Shown piece after piece: positions 34,401 to 44,479 of a stretch of 64,000 nt of DNA. The notes below the pieces were generated by a model. The model searched no databases. It worked only from the letters and a program-made list of their open reading frames with translations, and was not told the origin of the DNA. Location: positions 62,001 to 126,000 of the forward strand of contig RCNN01000025.1 of NCBI GenBank assembly GCA_003667245.1, given 5' to 3'. Both the position numbers and the translations under genes were made by a program. Each line of letters starts with the position of its first letter. Within the stretch, counting starts at the first letter, position 1. Source of the stretch: Heterostelium multicystogenum (taxonomy: Eukaryota; Evosea; Eumycetozoa; Acytosteliales; Acytosteliaceae).

Positions 34401-36332
34401 TTATAATAATTGATTGATATCTTCCGTTGGTTTGATGGACACCAGATCTTTAATATATTGCTTCAACTGTAGTTTTCTGTCCTCGTTTGATAACTTGGTA
34501 TTCGATTTAAGCTCGTCGATAAAGTTGTGCCACTGTGCTCGGTGCTGGGGCTCTTGTATCAGCTGATAGCTGCTTCTGTAGAATGCCAGGCGACTGTTGA
34601 CGTCGGTAGTGTCGATCTTTAGGGTCTCTCTTAAAATTGTGGATGTCAAAGATATTTGTTTGACATTCAGAATAAAGTCGCTCAGCTGACTATAGTGACC
34701 TTCGAGCGCATAGAACTTCGCAACAATCAAATTGGTGGCATCGTTTGGACTGAGATGAAGATTCGGTAGCTGTCTGTAGATCTGGTTAAACGCTTGCAAG
34801 GTCGTTTGCCAGTGCAACATGCATCAAGCAGCAGTTGAGTATGTCGATATTGTAGTAGCTGTCACCAATGAGATCGTCAACTATATTTGAAAAGCGCACT
34901 TCGTCCAACATGTTCATCTCCATGATTCTTTGATAGTATTTCAACAGCACACGGTCTTCAAAGCGATGCTCGTAGGCAATAATGACTTTTTCCAAGAGAT
35001 TGGCGTTGTTGGTCTTTGAGGCGTAGTCGAGCAACCCAGTCAATTCCTTTCTTCTAAACTATTAAACCAGGTCAAAACTGATTCACATTCTGTTATGCCA
35101 TCGAGCAGACATATCAGTCTTTGCTTTGCCTTTTCATTCTCAGTGTCGCGTCCGCTGCTTGCTGTTTGTTGATTCAATAATATATGTATGATATGACGGT
35201 AGGTCATATCATTTGGTACGAGTAGTTGTGAATTCAATATATTCCATGCAGCGATGTAGTTGTGCTGCTTGATGTCCGAACTAAACTGTTGATTGTAATA
35301 GGCGCGTTTAAAATTCTTATCTTCAATTGAAAGAGTTAATGCTGATTTACTTCTTGCTGTATCCTTCTGAGTCATTGCCATTTCCAAGTTGATCTTGTCG
35401 ATGGTAGTTGGATCTAATCTCGAATCCAATAACAATGTGTTCAATGCATCCGTATCTCCTGCAGCATGTAAAGCACTCACGAGTATACGGAGATGGACGT
35501 GATGATAGACAAAGCTAATATGAGGGCTACCTGCTGCCACAATCGCAGGGCCATTTCCAAGTTGCCCTGCTCAACAAAGTATTTCAAAAAGGTTTCTATC
35601 ACTCTAGATTCATAGCATCCAGCCTCAATCAAACCGTTCACAAGCTTCTCAACAACATCTATATTTAGCTTTCTTAGATTCTTCAATTTAGAAAAGTATC
35701 TGAAGTGAACTGTCTTGTTAGTCTACTACTAATCACAGATGGATTGATCTATAGTAAAACACATACTCTGTATTGAAAAATAGATCTTGCTTTGAATGCC
35801 TAAGCAACTCATAGAGATAAATGAAAGCAACTTGCTCGGAAGTAGCATCTCTCTGAATGCCATTAGCAGTTTCTATCAAGATGTGTCGACGTTTAAAGAG
35901 TGAAGCATTAGCCAACTGAGGATATACACGATTATTGCTGGGCCTACTAAAATCAAAGTCTTCTTTTGTGGCCTTCTCTGACATCACTACAACATAAGGA
36001 GAGCTTGGATATACTCTTACACTCTGTTTATTATTATTATTATCTTTTAATACTACATTTACACTATCATTGTTATTATTATTATTATTATTACTATCTA
36101 TTATTCTATCTATATCCTTCAAAACATCAGCAGCAACAGAAGTGATGTGAATATGACTACTACCATTATTATTATTATTATTATTATTTGTTGTATAAAA
36201 GATATGATATTTATGTATATTATTTAAAGATAGATAACTAGTAGTATTATTATAATTATTTGATCTAAAACTATACTTGATTGCATTATTTAAACATTTC
36301 CTAAGTGATGGTAAAGTATAGCTGTAATTCAT
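34401..36332 (-). CDS. Helical-repeat (PPR-like), probably mitochondrial protein
   Basis: The start at 36332 (MNYSYTLPSLRKCLNNAIKY) opens a basic, Ser/Asn-rich N terminus that looks like a mitochondrial presequence. Two poly-Asn tracts follow. After intron 35700-35766, which joins in phase to give NTEYFSKLKNLRKL, the rest of about 600 residues is repeated helix pairs: LVNGLIEAGCYESRVIETFL, AAWNILNSQLLVPNDMTYRH, LLDYASKTNNANLLEKVI and QAFNQIYRQLPNLHLSPNDA. The roughly 35-residue spacing and 'P-N-x-x-T/A' turns suggest pentatricopeptide repeats, hence a possible organelle RNA-binding role. The repeats are too divergent to be sure, and TPR-like is the alternative. The frame slips near 35525, 35043 and 34800. 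Confidence 0.6.
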
Positions 36333-36559
36333 TTTAATATAAATGAATGTAGCCTTTAAAGGTATCTGATTAGGACCCTGTAGACTACAACACTCAACCA
36401 AAAACACAGTAACTATTTCAGATTAATTGGTTTTAAATTAGTTCGTTCGTTTTTTCCTTGGAAATTTGAATAATCTCAAAGGAGTTCATTAAAGTCATTG
36501 TGTAATTTTGATGATCCATTTAAATATTAGGACATAATTTGTTGTTGATTTGACTTTAT
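36333..36559. other. Short AT-rich spacer
   Basis: Between the helical-repeat gene start and the end of the following secreted-protein gene. Nothing was recognised. Confidence 0.4.
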
Positions 36560-37177
36560 TTAAAACCATGGCTTTTTGCAAGAGAAGGTTCCGGGACCAC
36601 CTTCATCGATTGTGAGACATTGGTTGTGTGAGTATGGAATAACGGTGCAGTTGTTTTGTTCTGGACATCTGGAGATAACTGGTTTTTCATCGATACATTG
36701 GTAGAGAATGTCGTTGAGAATGTAGTTGTTAGTGTAGAAAACATCGAAGGATTTTCCAAAACACTTGTCCTCCGATGGATATTCATTGTAATAGTAGGTG
36801 AAGTGAACTGAGTCCTTTGGATAACTTTCACCAACGGTAATACTTCCCACTGTATACTCATCAAATGCATTGATCAACAAACATTGGTCTAGGTCATAGT
36901 TGAAGCTGACATAGTAGTGGATGTCGGAGCACTTACTGTCATAGTAGTAACTGATATTTACAGCTTTGAATCCACTGGACTCGATGAAGTCAATGTAAAC
37001 ATAATACATGGGCTGGTAATGGAAACACTCACGGGTTGGAACAATGTATCCTCTACCCTCTGGGTTGGTACAATCGGTCAATGGGGTAATGGTGATTTTA
37101 TCATGGAATAGCAAACTCGATTGAACATACACAACGAAAGCTAACAACAAAATAGCAGAAGTAAACATGGAATTCAT
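36560..37177 (-). CDS. Secreted Cys- and Tyr-rich protein (205 residues)
   Basis: An intact single-exon frame from ATG at 37177. Residues 1-20 are a signal peptide (MNSMFTSAILLLAFVVYVQS). The mature protein has 11-12 cysteines, many tyrosines (ISYYYDSKCSDIHYYVSFNY, HFTYYYNEYP) and several Asn-glycosylation sites, and no second hydrophobic segment. Alternating aromatic residues and regular cysteine spacing suggest a disulfide-bonded beta domain. It looks like the small secreted protein families common in dictyostelids, but no named family is recognised. It sits next to another small secreted Cys-rich gene on the same strand, and their opening residues (MNS-) and signal peptides are similar. 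Confidence 0.75.
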   Translation of the reverse strand: MNSMFTSAILLLAFVVYVQSSLLFHDKITITPLTDCTNPEGRGYIVPTRECFHYQPMYYVYIDFIESSGFKAVNISYYYDSKCSDIHYYVSFNYDLDQCLLINAFDEYTVGSITVGESYPKDSVHFTYYYNEYPSEDKCFGKSFDVFYTNNYILNDILYQCIDEKPVISRCPEQNNCTVIPYSHNQCLTIDEGGPGTFSCKKPWF

Positions 37178-37768
37178 GGTATAATCTAGTTAATTAATTT
37201 GATAATGAAATATATATATAAATAGACATCTATTGCTAGTTTATATATTATCCAAAGATTACTGTTTTTGGACTTAGTAAATTCACATCTTGGAATAGAA
37301 AGATGGATATCTGCAAATATCTAGATTATTTCTATTTTCAATCTTTTTTTTGGCAACCATATCCAAAAATCAATGATATCTTGACAAAAAGACTCGTAAA
37401 AGTATATCTTATGATCAAATACCAATAATGCTTAAATCATTCTAACCTAAAGAATCTAATGGAGAATTCTTAAATATTAAAGTAATTTCAATGAAGATTA
37501 GAATAAGGTTGTTTTTCTTATGGTGATAAGACATCACAAAGTAACATCATTAATTTATTTTTCAGACTTTTTTTTTTTGTAAAAGACCATAATCAGAAGG
37601 AAACATCCTTTTTGAAATGTGAATTTATTAAAATAAATGAACTAAATTAATTATAATTATCTCCGGTTGATGTAAAGAAAATTTATTACTTTATGATTTT
37701 TGATTTTTTTTTGATTTAGTTTTGTTTAGTGATGAAATATGATCATTCTTGATTTGGAAGGTTTTTCT
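37178..37768. other. AT-rich intergenic region
   Basis: 590 bases between two same-strand secreted-protein genes. AT-rich with T runs. No further gene was seen. Confidence 0.5.
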
Positions 37769-38029
37769 TTAAAGAACCTCATATGGGGATACGTTGTGAT
37801 CGATGTACCATTTATCGCAGGAGTCTTTACAGTCATAGTCACTGTTAAACTCAATAAGATCTGCAAGTACGATACATTCAGAAAGCAAATGTGTTTTGAA
37901 GGTATCCTTACACCATTTGTGGAGTAAACCTTGGACACAAGCTCTGTGACATGGTGTAATGGAAGCACTGACCAAGGCCATGCTAAAGACAACAACAACC
38001 AATAAGGCTAAAATATTCTTGGAATTCAT
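37769..38029 (-). CDS. Small secreted Cys-rich protein with paired CxxxC motifs (86 residues)
   Basis: Intact from ATG at 38029. The signal peptide is MNSKNILALLVVVVFSMALV, with cleavage expected after SAS. The mature part of about 63 residues has six cysteines arranged as CHRAC ... C ... C ... CKDSC. Two helices each carrying C-x3-C are typical of a disulfide-linked helical hairpin fold. No membrane segment is seen. The family is not recognised. Its role could be signalling or matrix; nothing in the context decides. A divergent promoter region of 1.3 kb separates it from rrp36. Confidence 0.7.
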   Translation of the reverse strand: MNSKNILALLVVVVFSMALVSASITPCHRACVQGLLHKWCKDTFKTHLLSECIVLADLIEFNSDYDCKDSCDKWYIDHNVSPYEVL

Positions 38030-39317
38030 CGTATTCTAAACAAATGAAATAATAATAATAACAATAATAATAATATTAATATCCATTAGTTTAGGTTTAG
38101 TTTTTTTCATCTCTATTTAATATTAATACTTACAATTATATTTCAGAGGTATGAATAATGATTAGTTAAGTGAGGTGACTTCTGCTTTTATAATGGTGCT
38201 GTTTCTAATTAGAAATTATGTTAAAATCAATTATAAATATGACTCCATGTAGGCTGGATCCCACTTTTTGAACAAGTAATACACCAACTATTCATACTAT
38301 TACTTTATCTTTCATTGTAAATTTAATTATGTTTCTTCAATGCAATCATAATATATAATATATAATATATATATAGTACAGTTCACCTCTTTATTTCAGA
38401 ATTTACATTCCTCTGCATATTCATTTAATTTTAAATTGATTAGCAACAACGAACCACTATCCGTTTCGCAACAACCAACCAACTAATAAAACCATCAATC
38501 AACCACCTCACCTTGAATCATATCATATGATATTTCATTCTAATCATATATGATATTCCATTTATATATATATATGAAGATGATTCAAACATCAACAACA
38601 ATGAAAAGATGATGTTATTAGCAAATGCTAAATTATTTACATTGTGTGTAGTTAGCTAGTTTTAACTCAGATATCTTTGTAATGTAGCATATATATATAT
38701 ATATCACATCATCTCTTCATCCATCAATTTATTTTAATGATCAATAACAACAACAACATGTGTGATTGGGTTCAACTTAACTCAACTCAACTTCACTAAC
38801 AATCAGCATCATAATAATAATATTAATACCTCAAGCACCATCAAATAAAAAAATAAAATACAATGAGAATGATAGATATGTAACACTACCACTCACACAT
38901 TCACACTAATCTACTACTCCCACCTCTGGAATAAACTGAGCTGTAATCAATACTACTGCTCGGTAATATCTATCCACAAGTCAAGAAGTTAATTAGTTCA
39001 ATATTTTTCCTATCTGTCATGTCTAGTTTAACTTTTATCAAAGTTATAAACTAAATGATAAAACTGAATCGTATTTATTAAATGACACCCATTATATTAT
39101 ATCTTGAGTTTGAATATTCATAGAATTATTTAAGTAATAATACCCTAAATATTGGTTGATTTCCAAATTACTTAATTAAGTAAAATGACTTAAATTTTAA
39201 TAAATAATTATAAAATTGTGTAAATTTTAAAAAAAACGAACGAAAATTTATGAATAGTATTGGTGAAAGGTGTTAAGTCAGTTTACATGTACATTTATAA
39301 ATAGAAAGCAAAAGGAA
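38030..39317. other. Divergent promoter region
   Basis: About 1.3 kb of AT-rich DNA between a secreted-protein gene (leftward) and rrp36 (rightward). It includes (TA)n runs near 38565-38576 and 38688-38703 and CAA/ACC-rich tracts. No coding potential was seen. Confidence 0.5.
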
Positions 39318-40349
39318 ATGAGTCGTAAAAAGAAACAACCATCACTTTGAGGAGGATGAGGTAGAGGAAGAGGATGCATATGATCATGAAGATGACTACT
39401 ATGAGAATGATGGTGTTGATTATAAAGAGAATGATGACGATATGGAAGACGAAGATGATGATGAAGATACAGAAGAGATGATCAAGAAAGAATTGGAATC
39501 AGTACCATTTGGCATGCTGATGGAGATGAAAAAGAAACAGAATGAGAAAGCACAACAACAGATAGAATTACAAAAGAAGAAAGAAGCACAGGAAAAACGA
39601 CAACAAGAAAGAGAGTTATATAATAAGAGCAAGAATCAACCTCTACCAAAGGCACTAATTATGTCAAGTAGATTCGGTAAAAGAGAAGATAAAGATGCGT
39701 ACGTATGGTTTAGTCAATAGAAATTCATTAATAGCTAGCTAACACCCACTACTTGTAGACCATTAGAGACAACAGCAAAAGTACCGGTATCAAGATTTAG
39801 ACAGGTGGTCAATGTCAAAAAGAAGGTAGTTAGAGACCCTAGATTCGACAAGTTGGGTGGAAAGTTTGATGAGAAATTGTATCGTGAGAAGTATGCATTC
39901 CTGGACGACATTGTAAAGAAAGATATCAATCGATTGACAGAACGTCTCAAAGAGACCGACGATCCAGCGCTACAGGCCAAGCTGGCACGTGAAATTCAAT
40001 CGAAACGTTCAAGACTGGCTACTCAAGAGCTTCAAGACAAGCGTCGTCAACTTAAAGAAAATTGGCAGAAGCAAGAAATCGAAAGTGTCAGACAAGGAAA
40101 GAAACCATTCTTCTTGAAGCAATGTAACTATCCATTATTGATCCATTTCCATGCAAGCATTCATTCACTAACTCATCTATTCCTTCCCAAACCAAAACTA
40201 CAGCCGCAATGAAAGATTTAGAAATCAAAGAGAAGTTTAAGGAACTTAAGGAGAAGAAACAACTTGACAAATACATGGAGAAGAGACGTAAGAAGGTATC
40301 AAGCAAATCCAAACTCCACATACCCGAGAGAAGATCGGTTCCCCAATAA
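39318..40349 (+). CDS. rrp36: rRNA-processing protein Rrp36
   Basis: The N terminus is basic then very acidic, followed by a Lys/Glu/Gln coiled coil. The diagnostic core starts after intron 39699-39758: VPVSRFRQVV, then VVRDPRFDKLGGKFD and YAFLDDI, the RRP36 signature. A long charged helix leads to GKKPFFLKQ. After intron 40124-40203 the family tail follows (EKFKELKEKKQLDKYMEKRR and a basic end) to TAA at 40347-40349. Rrp36 is a nucleolar component of the small-subunit processome needed for early pre-rRNA cleavage. The ATG at 39318 (MSRKKKQPS) runs into a stop after ten codons unless one base is changed near 39347, after which the acidic region reads open. The length is about 295 residues, near the family norm. 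Confidence 0.88.
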
Positions 40350-41942
40350 CCGCAATAACAGCAATCTTAGGAATAGACACAGATTGGTAATAAAGCAACA
40401 TTACTTTATTGTTATCTTTTTATTTATTGTAAACAAATCAAAACCATGACCTGGTGCTTTTGATGGAGAAGAGCGCCACCAAATTTGATTTGAATTTCAA
40501 AATTGTTTTGTAAAATCACACCTTAATTGGGTGTGTCGTGTTTGGGGAGCACCAAAATCAAACAACACATTAAACAAGACCTACCACCCAATCCAATCCT
40601 GGTCATCGAGACACTCGACGTCTCATACTTTTCAGTGGAAATTTTCATAATTTTTTAATTAATTTTTTAAATGATTTTATTTGACGATACAAATTGGAGT
40701 AGTGTGCTTTAAGACAATTCCAGATGTTCGGTACTTGCATTTCTTAATCATAGCGGCAAATCCTTTTCTGGGGGGTAATATATTACATCACATCATCTCA
40801 CCTTTATCCTATCTTCCATAGCAGCAGTTGATTTATATATTAAATTACCTTATATATTATTACAAAGTTAAGAGAGAAATAGAGAAAGAAAAAGAAATGA
40901 TATAATTTATAACAAATTTATATCTACATCTTATAAAATAAACAATAAAATAAAGAAGAAATCGAGTAGTTCTATGATAATTCAACTCAATTAAGTTCAG
41001 TTTCATAGCAATTCTTAAATATTAATATTGTTAATGTGAAATTATTATTATTAATAATTTATGATAAATGTAACCACCACTCTTCCACCTACCTATCACC
41101 TCATAATTCTCTATACAATAACAAAAACAAACATCAATCCAATCAACATAGAAAAAAACATATCTACTGATCTCAACAAAGAACAACAATCATTAACTTT
41201 GATAATAGGAAATTAATTATATTAAATTGATTGTATTTAAATGTTTTTGTTTTGTTGTTAATATAACAAATAATTATTAAACAAACAAAAACAGACAGAC
41301 AAATAGACAGATAGATAGACAAACAGAACTGGAACAGATAGCAACATTAGCCAAATTCTTTAATAAGAAACTAACTGATCATTTCATTATTTTAATAATA
41401 TTACCTTCCTTCCATCCATATCCATCATCCACCAAACTTACTTACCACTGACCACGTACTACTTTCACTCATTTACTTGGGTTGTTGTCTAATTTAATTT
41501 AATATATCGCAACACACAAACAACCACTATACCAAAATAATAACAAGCAAACAAAAAATAAAAACAAGCAAACATCATCCAAACAACAACAAACGAAAGA
41601 AATCTAACAACTTTCATATTTATCATATGTATTATTACCTATTTATGTAAATTGTTTGTACTTTTTTACATTACAAATAGAATTTCACACAAATACAAAT
41701 TACAAATTAACCACTGTTGTTGTTGCTGCTGTAATATTAGTTATCAATCCAACAAAATAAACAAAATAACAAATCTGATGATTAACATTAGACATTATTA
41801 TTATTATATCAATTATTAAATAGGTTTTAGGTATTTATATATATACAAGTAGAATAACAAAGAATATAATAAATATATATATATTATAGACAGATAGAAG
41901 ATACTCAATTAGTAATATAGATAGATACATAGTTTACAAACA
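40350..41942. other. Intergenic region with a coding-like island
   Basis: 1.6 kb between rrp36 and the LysM gene. From about 40850 on it is extremely AT-rich with CAAACAA and GATA tracts, a probable promoter and leader of the LysM gene. Positions 40440-40780 are less AT-rich. On the minus strand 40681-40769 reads open after a CAG splice-like site and ends in TAA. Confidence 0.5.
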
Positions 41943-42684
41943 ATGGATACAAAGGAATTAAGAACAAAGAACGTCGATTATAGTAACGATGGTTTTAAAT
42001 ATATAGAGCATATACTGAACTCTCAAGATACACTGCAAGGTTTGGCATTGAAATATGGATCAACTGTAAGTAGTAGATCACAACAATTGCAACATGCAAA
42101 GCAACAATCGCACTCTACAATTTTCTTTCATTTGGCATGTGACATTTTATATGATTTTGAGACCATGCACAAAAACATAAAATTTCATTGACAATCCCAC
42201 TAAATGTGCATCTCCTTCTAATGCTTGTTTTTCATAATATGACTACAGGTAGGTGACATCAAAAGAGTAAACAAAATATGGAAAGAAGACACTTTATTTT
42301 TGAGAAAAAGCTTAATGATTCCAGTGAAGAGTGACGATGATTGTGAGGAGGGATCTTCATCTTCGTTTTCATCGGGAATCAGTAATGGAGGAGGCAGCAG
42401 TGGAAGCCTAAGTAGCGGAGTGGATGATAATGAAAATGAATATAAGCAAAAGAGAGACATTATTAAAGCCAAGAACGTAGATTTCTTTGCAGAAGTTAGC
42501 GCCAAAGGCAGTTACAGCGATAATCCTTGGGATAACAATCCTTTTCCAACATCCTCAAGTAATGATCAAAACTGGAAATCAGTTCCAATGTCTATTTTAA
42601 GTTTTTTCTCCAATAGTCGATGCACTTGACCAAAAGATTCAACTAAGTTTTTCACTGATAGACGACGCTTTGAATCCACTTTAA
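41943..42684 (+). CDS. LysM-domain protein (LYSMD1/2-like)
   Basis: The start at 41943 (MDTKELRTKNVDYSNDG) leads into one LysM domain: YIEHILNSQDTLQGLALKYG, interrupted after ST by intron 42066-42248, then VGDIKRVNKIW, TLFLRKSLMIPV. This is the intracellular LYSMD type (DTLQGLALKYG, IFLKK), which lacks a signal peptide, so it is not a secreted peptidoglycan or chitin receptor. Bacterial-type ligand binding is therefore unlikely. A Ser/Gly-rich linker and a conserved-looking acidic helix (NVDFFAEVSAKGSYSDNPWD) follow. One base change near 42605 is needed to replace an early stop with the tail FSPIVDALDQKIQ, ending at 42684. The role of eukaryotic LYSMD proteins is poorly known. Confidence 0.8.
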
Positions 42685-43070
42685 ACAAGAATATCACTAG
42701 CCAACTACACCAGAAAAGAACGCTTATATAATATCCAAGACATACCTATCCCTCTTCCAACCAACATAATTATCACACCATGTATAAATAGCCTTCAATT
42801 GAAGTATTGGAAGTGACAGAGATCAACTCAAGAATCTTCACTGGTCATTTTCAAGCATCAAGGAACTTAGTACAAGTGACAATCGATTGTCATTCGCGAC
42901 ACAGTTCATATTGGCATTATTGTTATATAGATTCTAAATTTCTCAAAGTCTGGAATTTCAGACTACCAATCACAGTGCAGCATCTACCAATCTTTGGTTT
43001 TGTATGCATACAATCACTCGAAAACATTAACAACCACTACATGCATTATCCAGAGAGATTTCCAGCATAG
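42685..43070 (+). other. Coding-like stretch after the LysM gene, weakly arrestin-like
   Basis: From 42685 the DNA reads open as TRISLANYTRKERLYN and IPIPLPTNIIITPCINSLQL to about 42815. In a second frame it continues as EVTEINSRIFTGHFQAS to a stop at 43070. The phrase 'IPIPLPTN...SLQLKY.LEVT' recalls the last strands of arrestin-like C domains, but there is no N domain or start codon. It may be the end of a broken gene, a further exon of the LysM gene with an altered stop, or chance. The spacer to the next gene (43071-43324) is AT-rich. Confidence 0.25.
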
Positions 43071-43324
43071 GTTTGACAGAAAAACCTTATTATGTCTCTC
43101 ATCCCATTCCATCCTAATTTTCACCATTTCCTCAATAAATATACAACCATAAATCAAAACAAATAAAGAATTCAATTACTAATTATTTGTATTGTATAAC
43201 ATCAAAGCCACATTCTTACTATTTTCTATAAAAATTGATCAATCATCCAATTTTATTTTGTTTTTTCCTGATCAGAAAACAAATCAAGTCGGATCAGATA
43301 AATAGAAGAGATACTATAGTATAT

Positions 43325-44072
43325 ATGACTGAAGCTACTATAGTTAAATGCTGTTTAGTTGGCGATGACACAGTTGGTAAGACTTCCATTATTACAACAT
43401 TAGCTACTGGACAATTCCCAATTGAGAATACACAAGTAAATAAACTATACGAGCTAATAGTATCCGATTAATGAATCTTCTTACTTGAAATATTATTACA
43501 ACACTAGGCACTTGCTGACATCTGTGAAAAGCATGTTTTACTTGATGGGGAGGCCTATAGATTACGGATTTGGGATACAGCTTGCAGTGGTGATTATGAG
43601 ACTTTAAGACCACTCGCATATGTTTCCACTCATGTCTTTGTTATTTGCTTTTCAGTAGTCTCTAATACTTCTTTGAAAATGTTAGAAAGAAGGTATTATT
43701 ATTATATATACATTGACTAAAACTACTATTAGAAACTGATTATAACTTACATGAATTTTCTTGTCATAGTGGATACCAGAGATTACTAAACATGCACCTG
43801 GTGTTCCTTTTATATTGGCTGGTACTAAAAGCGATCTGTTAGTAGATAGTGATCTCATTCAGAAACAAATCAAGTCGGATCAAGCTATTATAACCAAAGA
43901 AATAGGACAGAAAACAGCAAAAGAACTTGGAGCACTTGCTTATTATGAGTGTTCAGCGAAGAACTTTGTAGGTTTGGAAACAATCTTTGAAAGAGTGATC
44001 CGAAAAGCGGCGATAATAGAAGCAACAAAGAAAAAAGTTAAATGTAAAACATCAGAATGCCTTATCCTGTAA
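43325..44072 (+). CDS. Divergent Rac-like small GTPase
   Basis: The start at 43325 is MTEATIVKCCLVGDD. The G1 loop reads GDDTVGKTS, so position 12 (Rac numbering) is Asp instead of Gly. After intron 43436-43507 the effector loop aligns as ENTQALADIC: Thr35, Phe37 and Tyr40 are all missing. The G3 motif is DTACSGDYE instead of DTAGQEDYD (Gly60Cys, Gln61Ser). By contrast G4 (GTKSD) and G5 (ECSAKN) are intact. The end is basic (KKKVK) with CaaX box CLIL, predicting geranylgeranylation and membrane binding. The second intron, about 43692-43770, is clear, but the exons join in frame only if one base is changed, probably another sequence error. It should bind guanine nucleotide but hydrolyse poorly and not bind usual CRIB effectors. 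These are inferences from the Rac family. Confidence 0.85.
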
Positions 44073-44479
44073 TATATAAACCAGCTAAAAGCTCATGTAC
44101 ATCAATATCATCATTTCACTATCTCATTGATCCTTTGACTTAAAGTCTAGTTTTCCATTAGAATTATTATTATTTTAGAATGAAAATTGATTGGTGACTT
44201 TTTCGCTGCACTGCTGTTCCTGGTGGTGCGGGTGTTTTACACACATTCCCAAACATCAGTTGAAATTCAGATGTTTTTGAAATTGAAATTGAATGTTTTG
44301 GTTGTTTAATGTGCGAACCCATCATGATGATCAATTGGCACTCACCCACACATTGGCAGCACTTTATGATTGTTTTTAACAGTTGAGTTCAACACTGGGA
44401 TTTTTCTTTTCAATACTTATATATCTTTTTTATTATAACTTATAGTATTCAATATTACTTTTTATAATCAATAAAGAAA
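44073..44479. other. Intergenic region upstream of ftcd
   Basis: 407 bases. A less AT-rich patch at 44195-44255 (GCTGCACTGCTG, GGTGGTGCGGGTG) stands out and is a candidate promoter element. Nothing coding was seen. Confidence 0.4.

Noticed and set aside
40720..40760. Resemblance to U6 snRNA (GACGATACAAATTGG)
   Set aside because: Only a few bases match; the rest of U6, including the ACAGAGA box, is absent.
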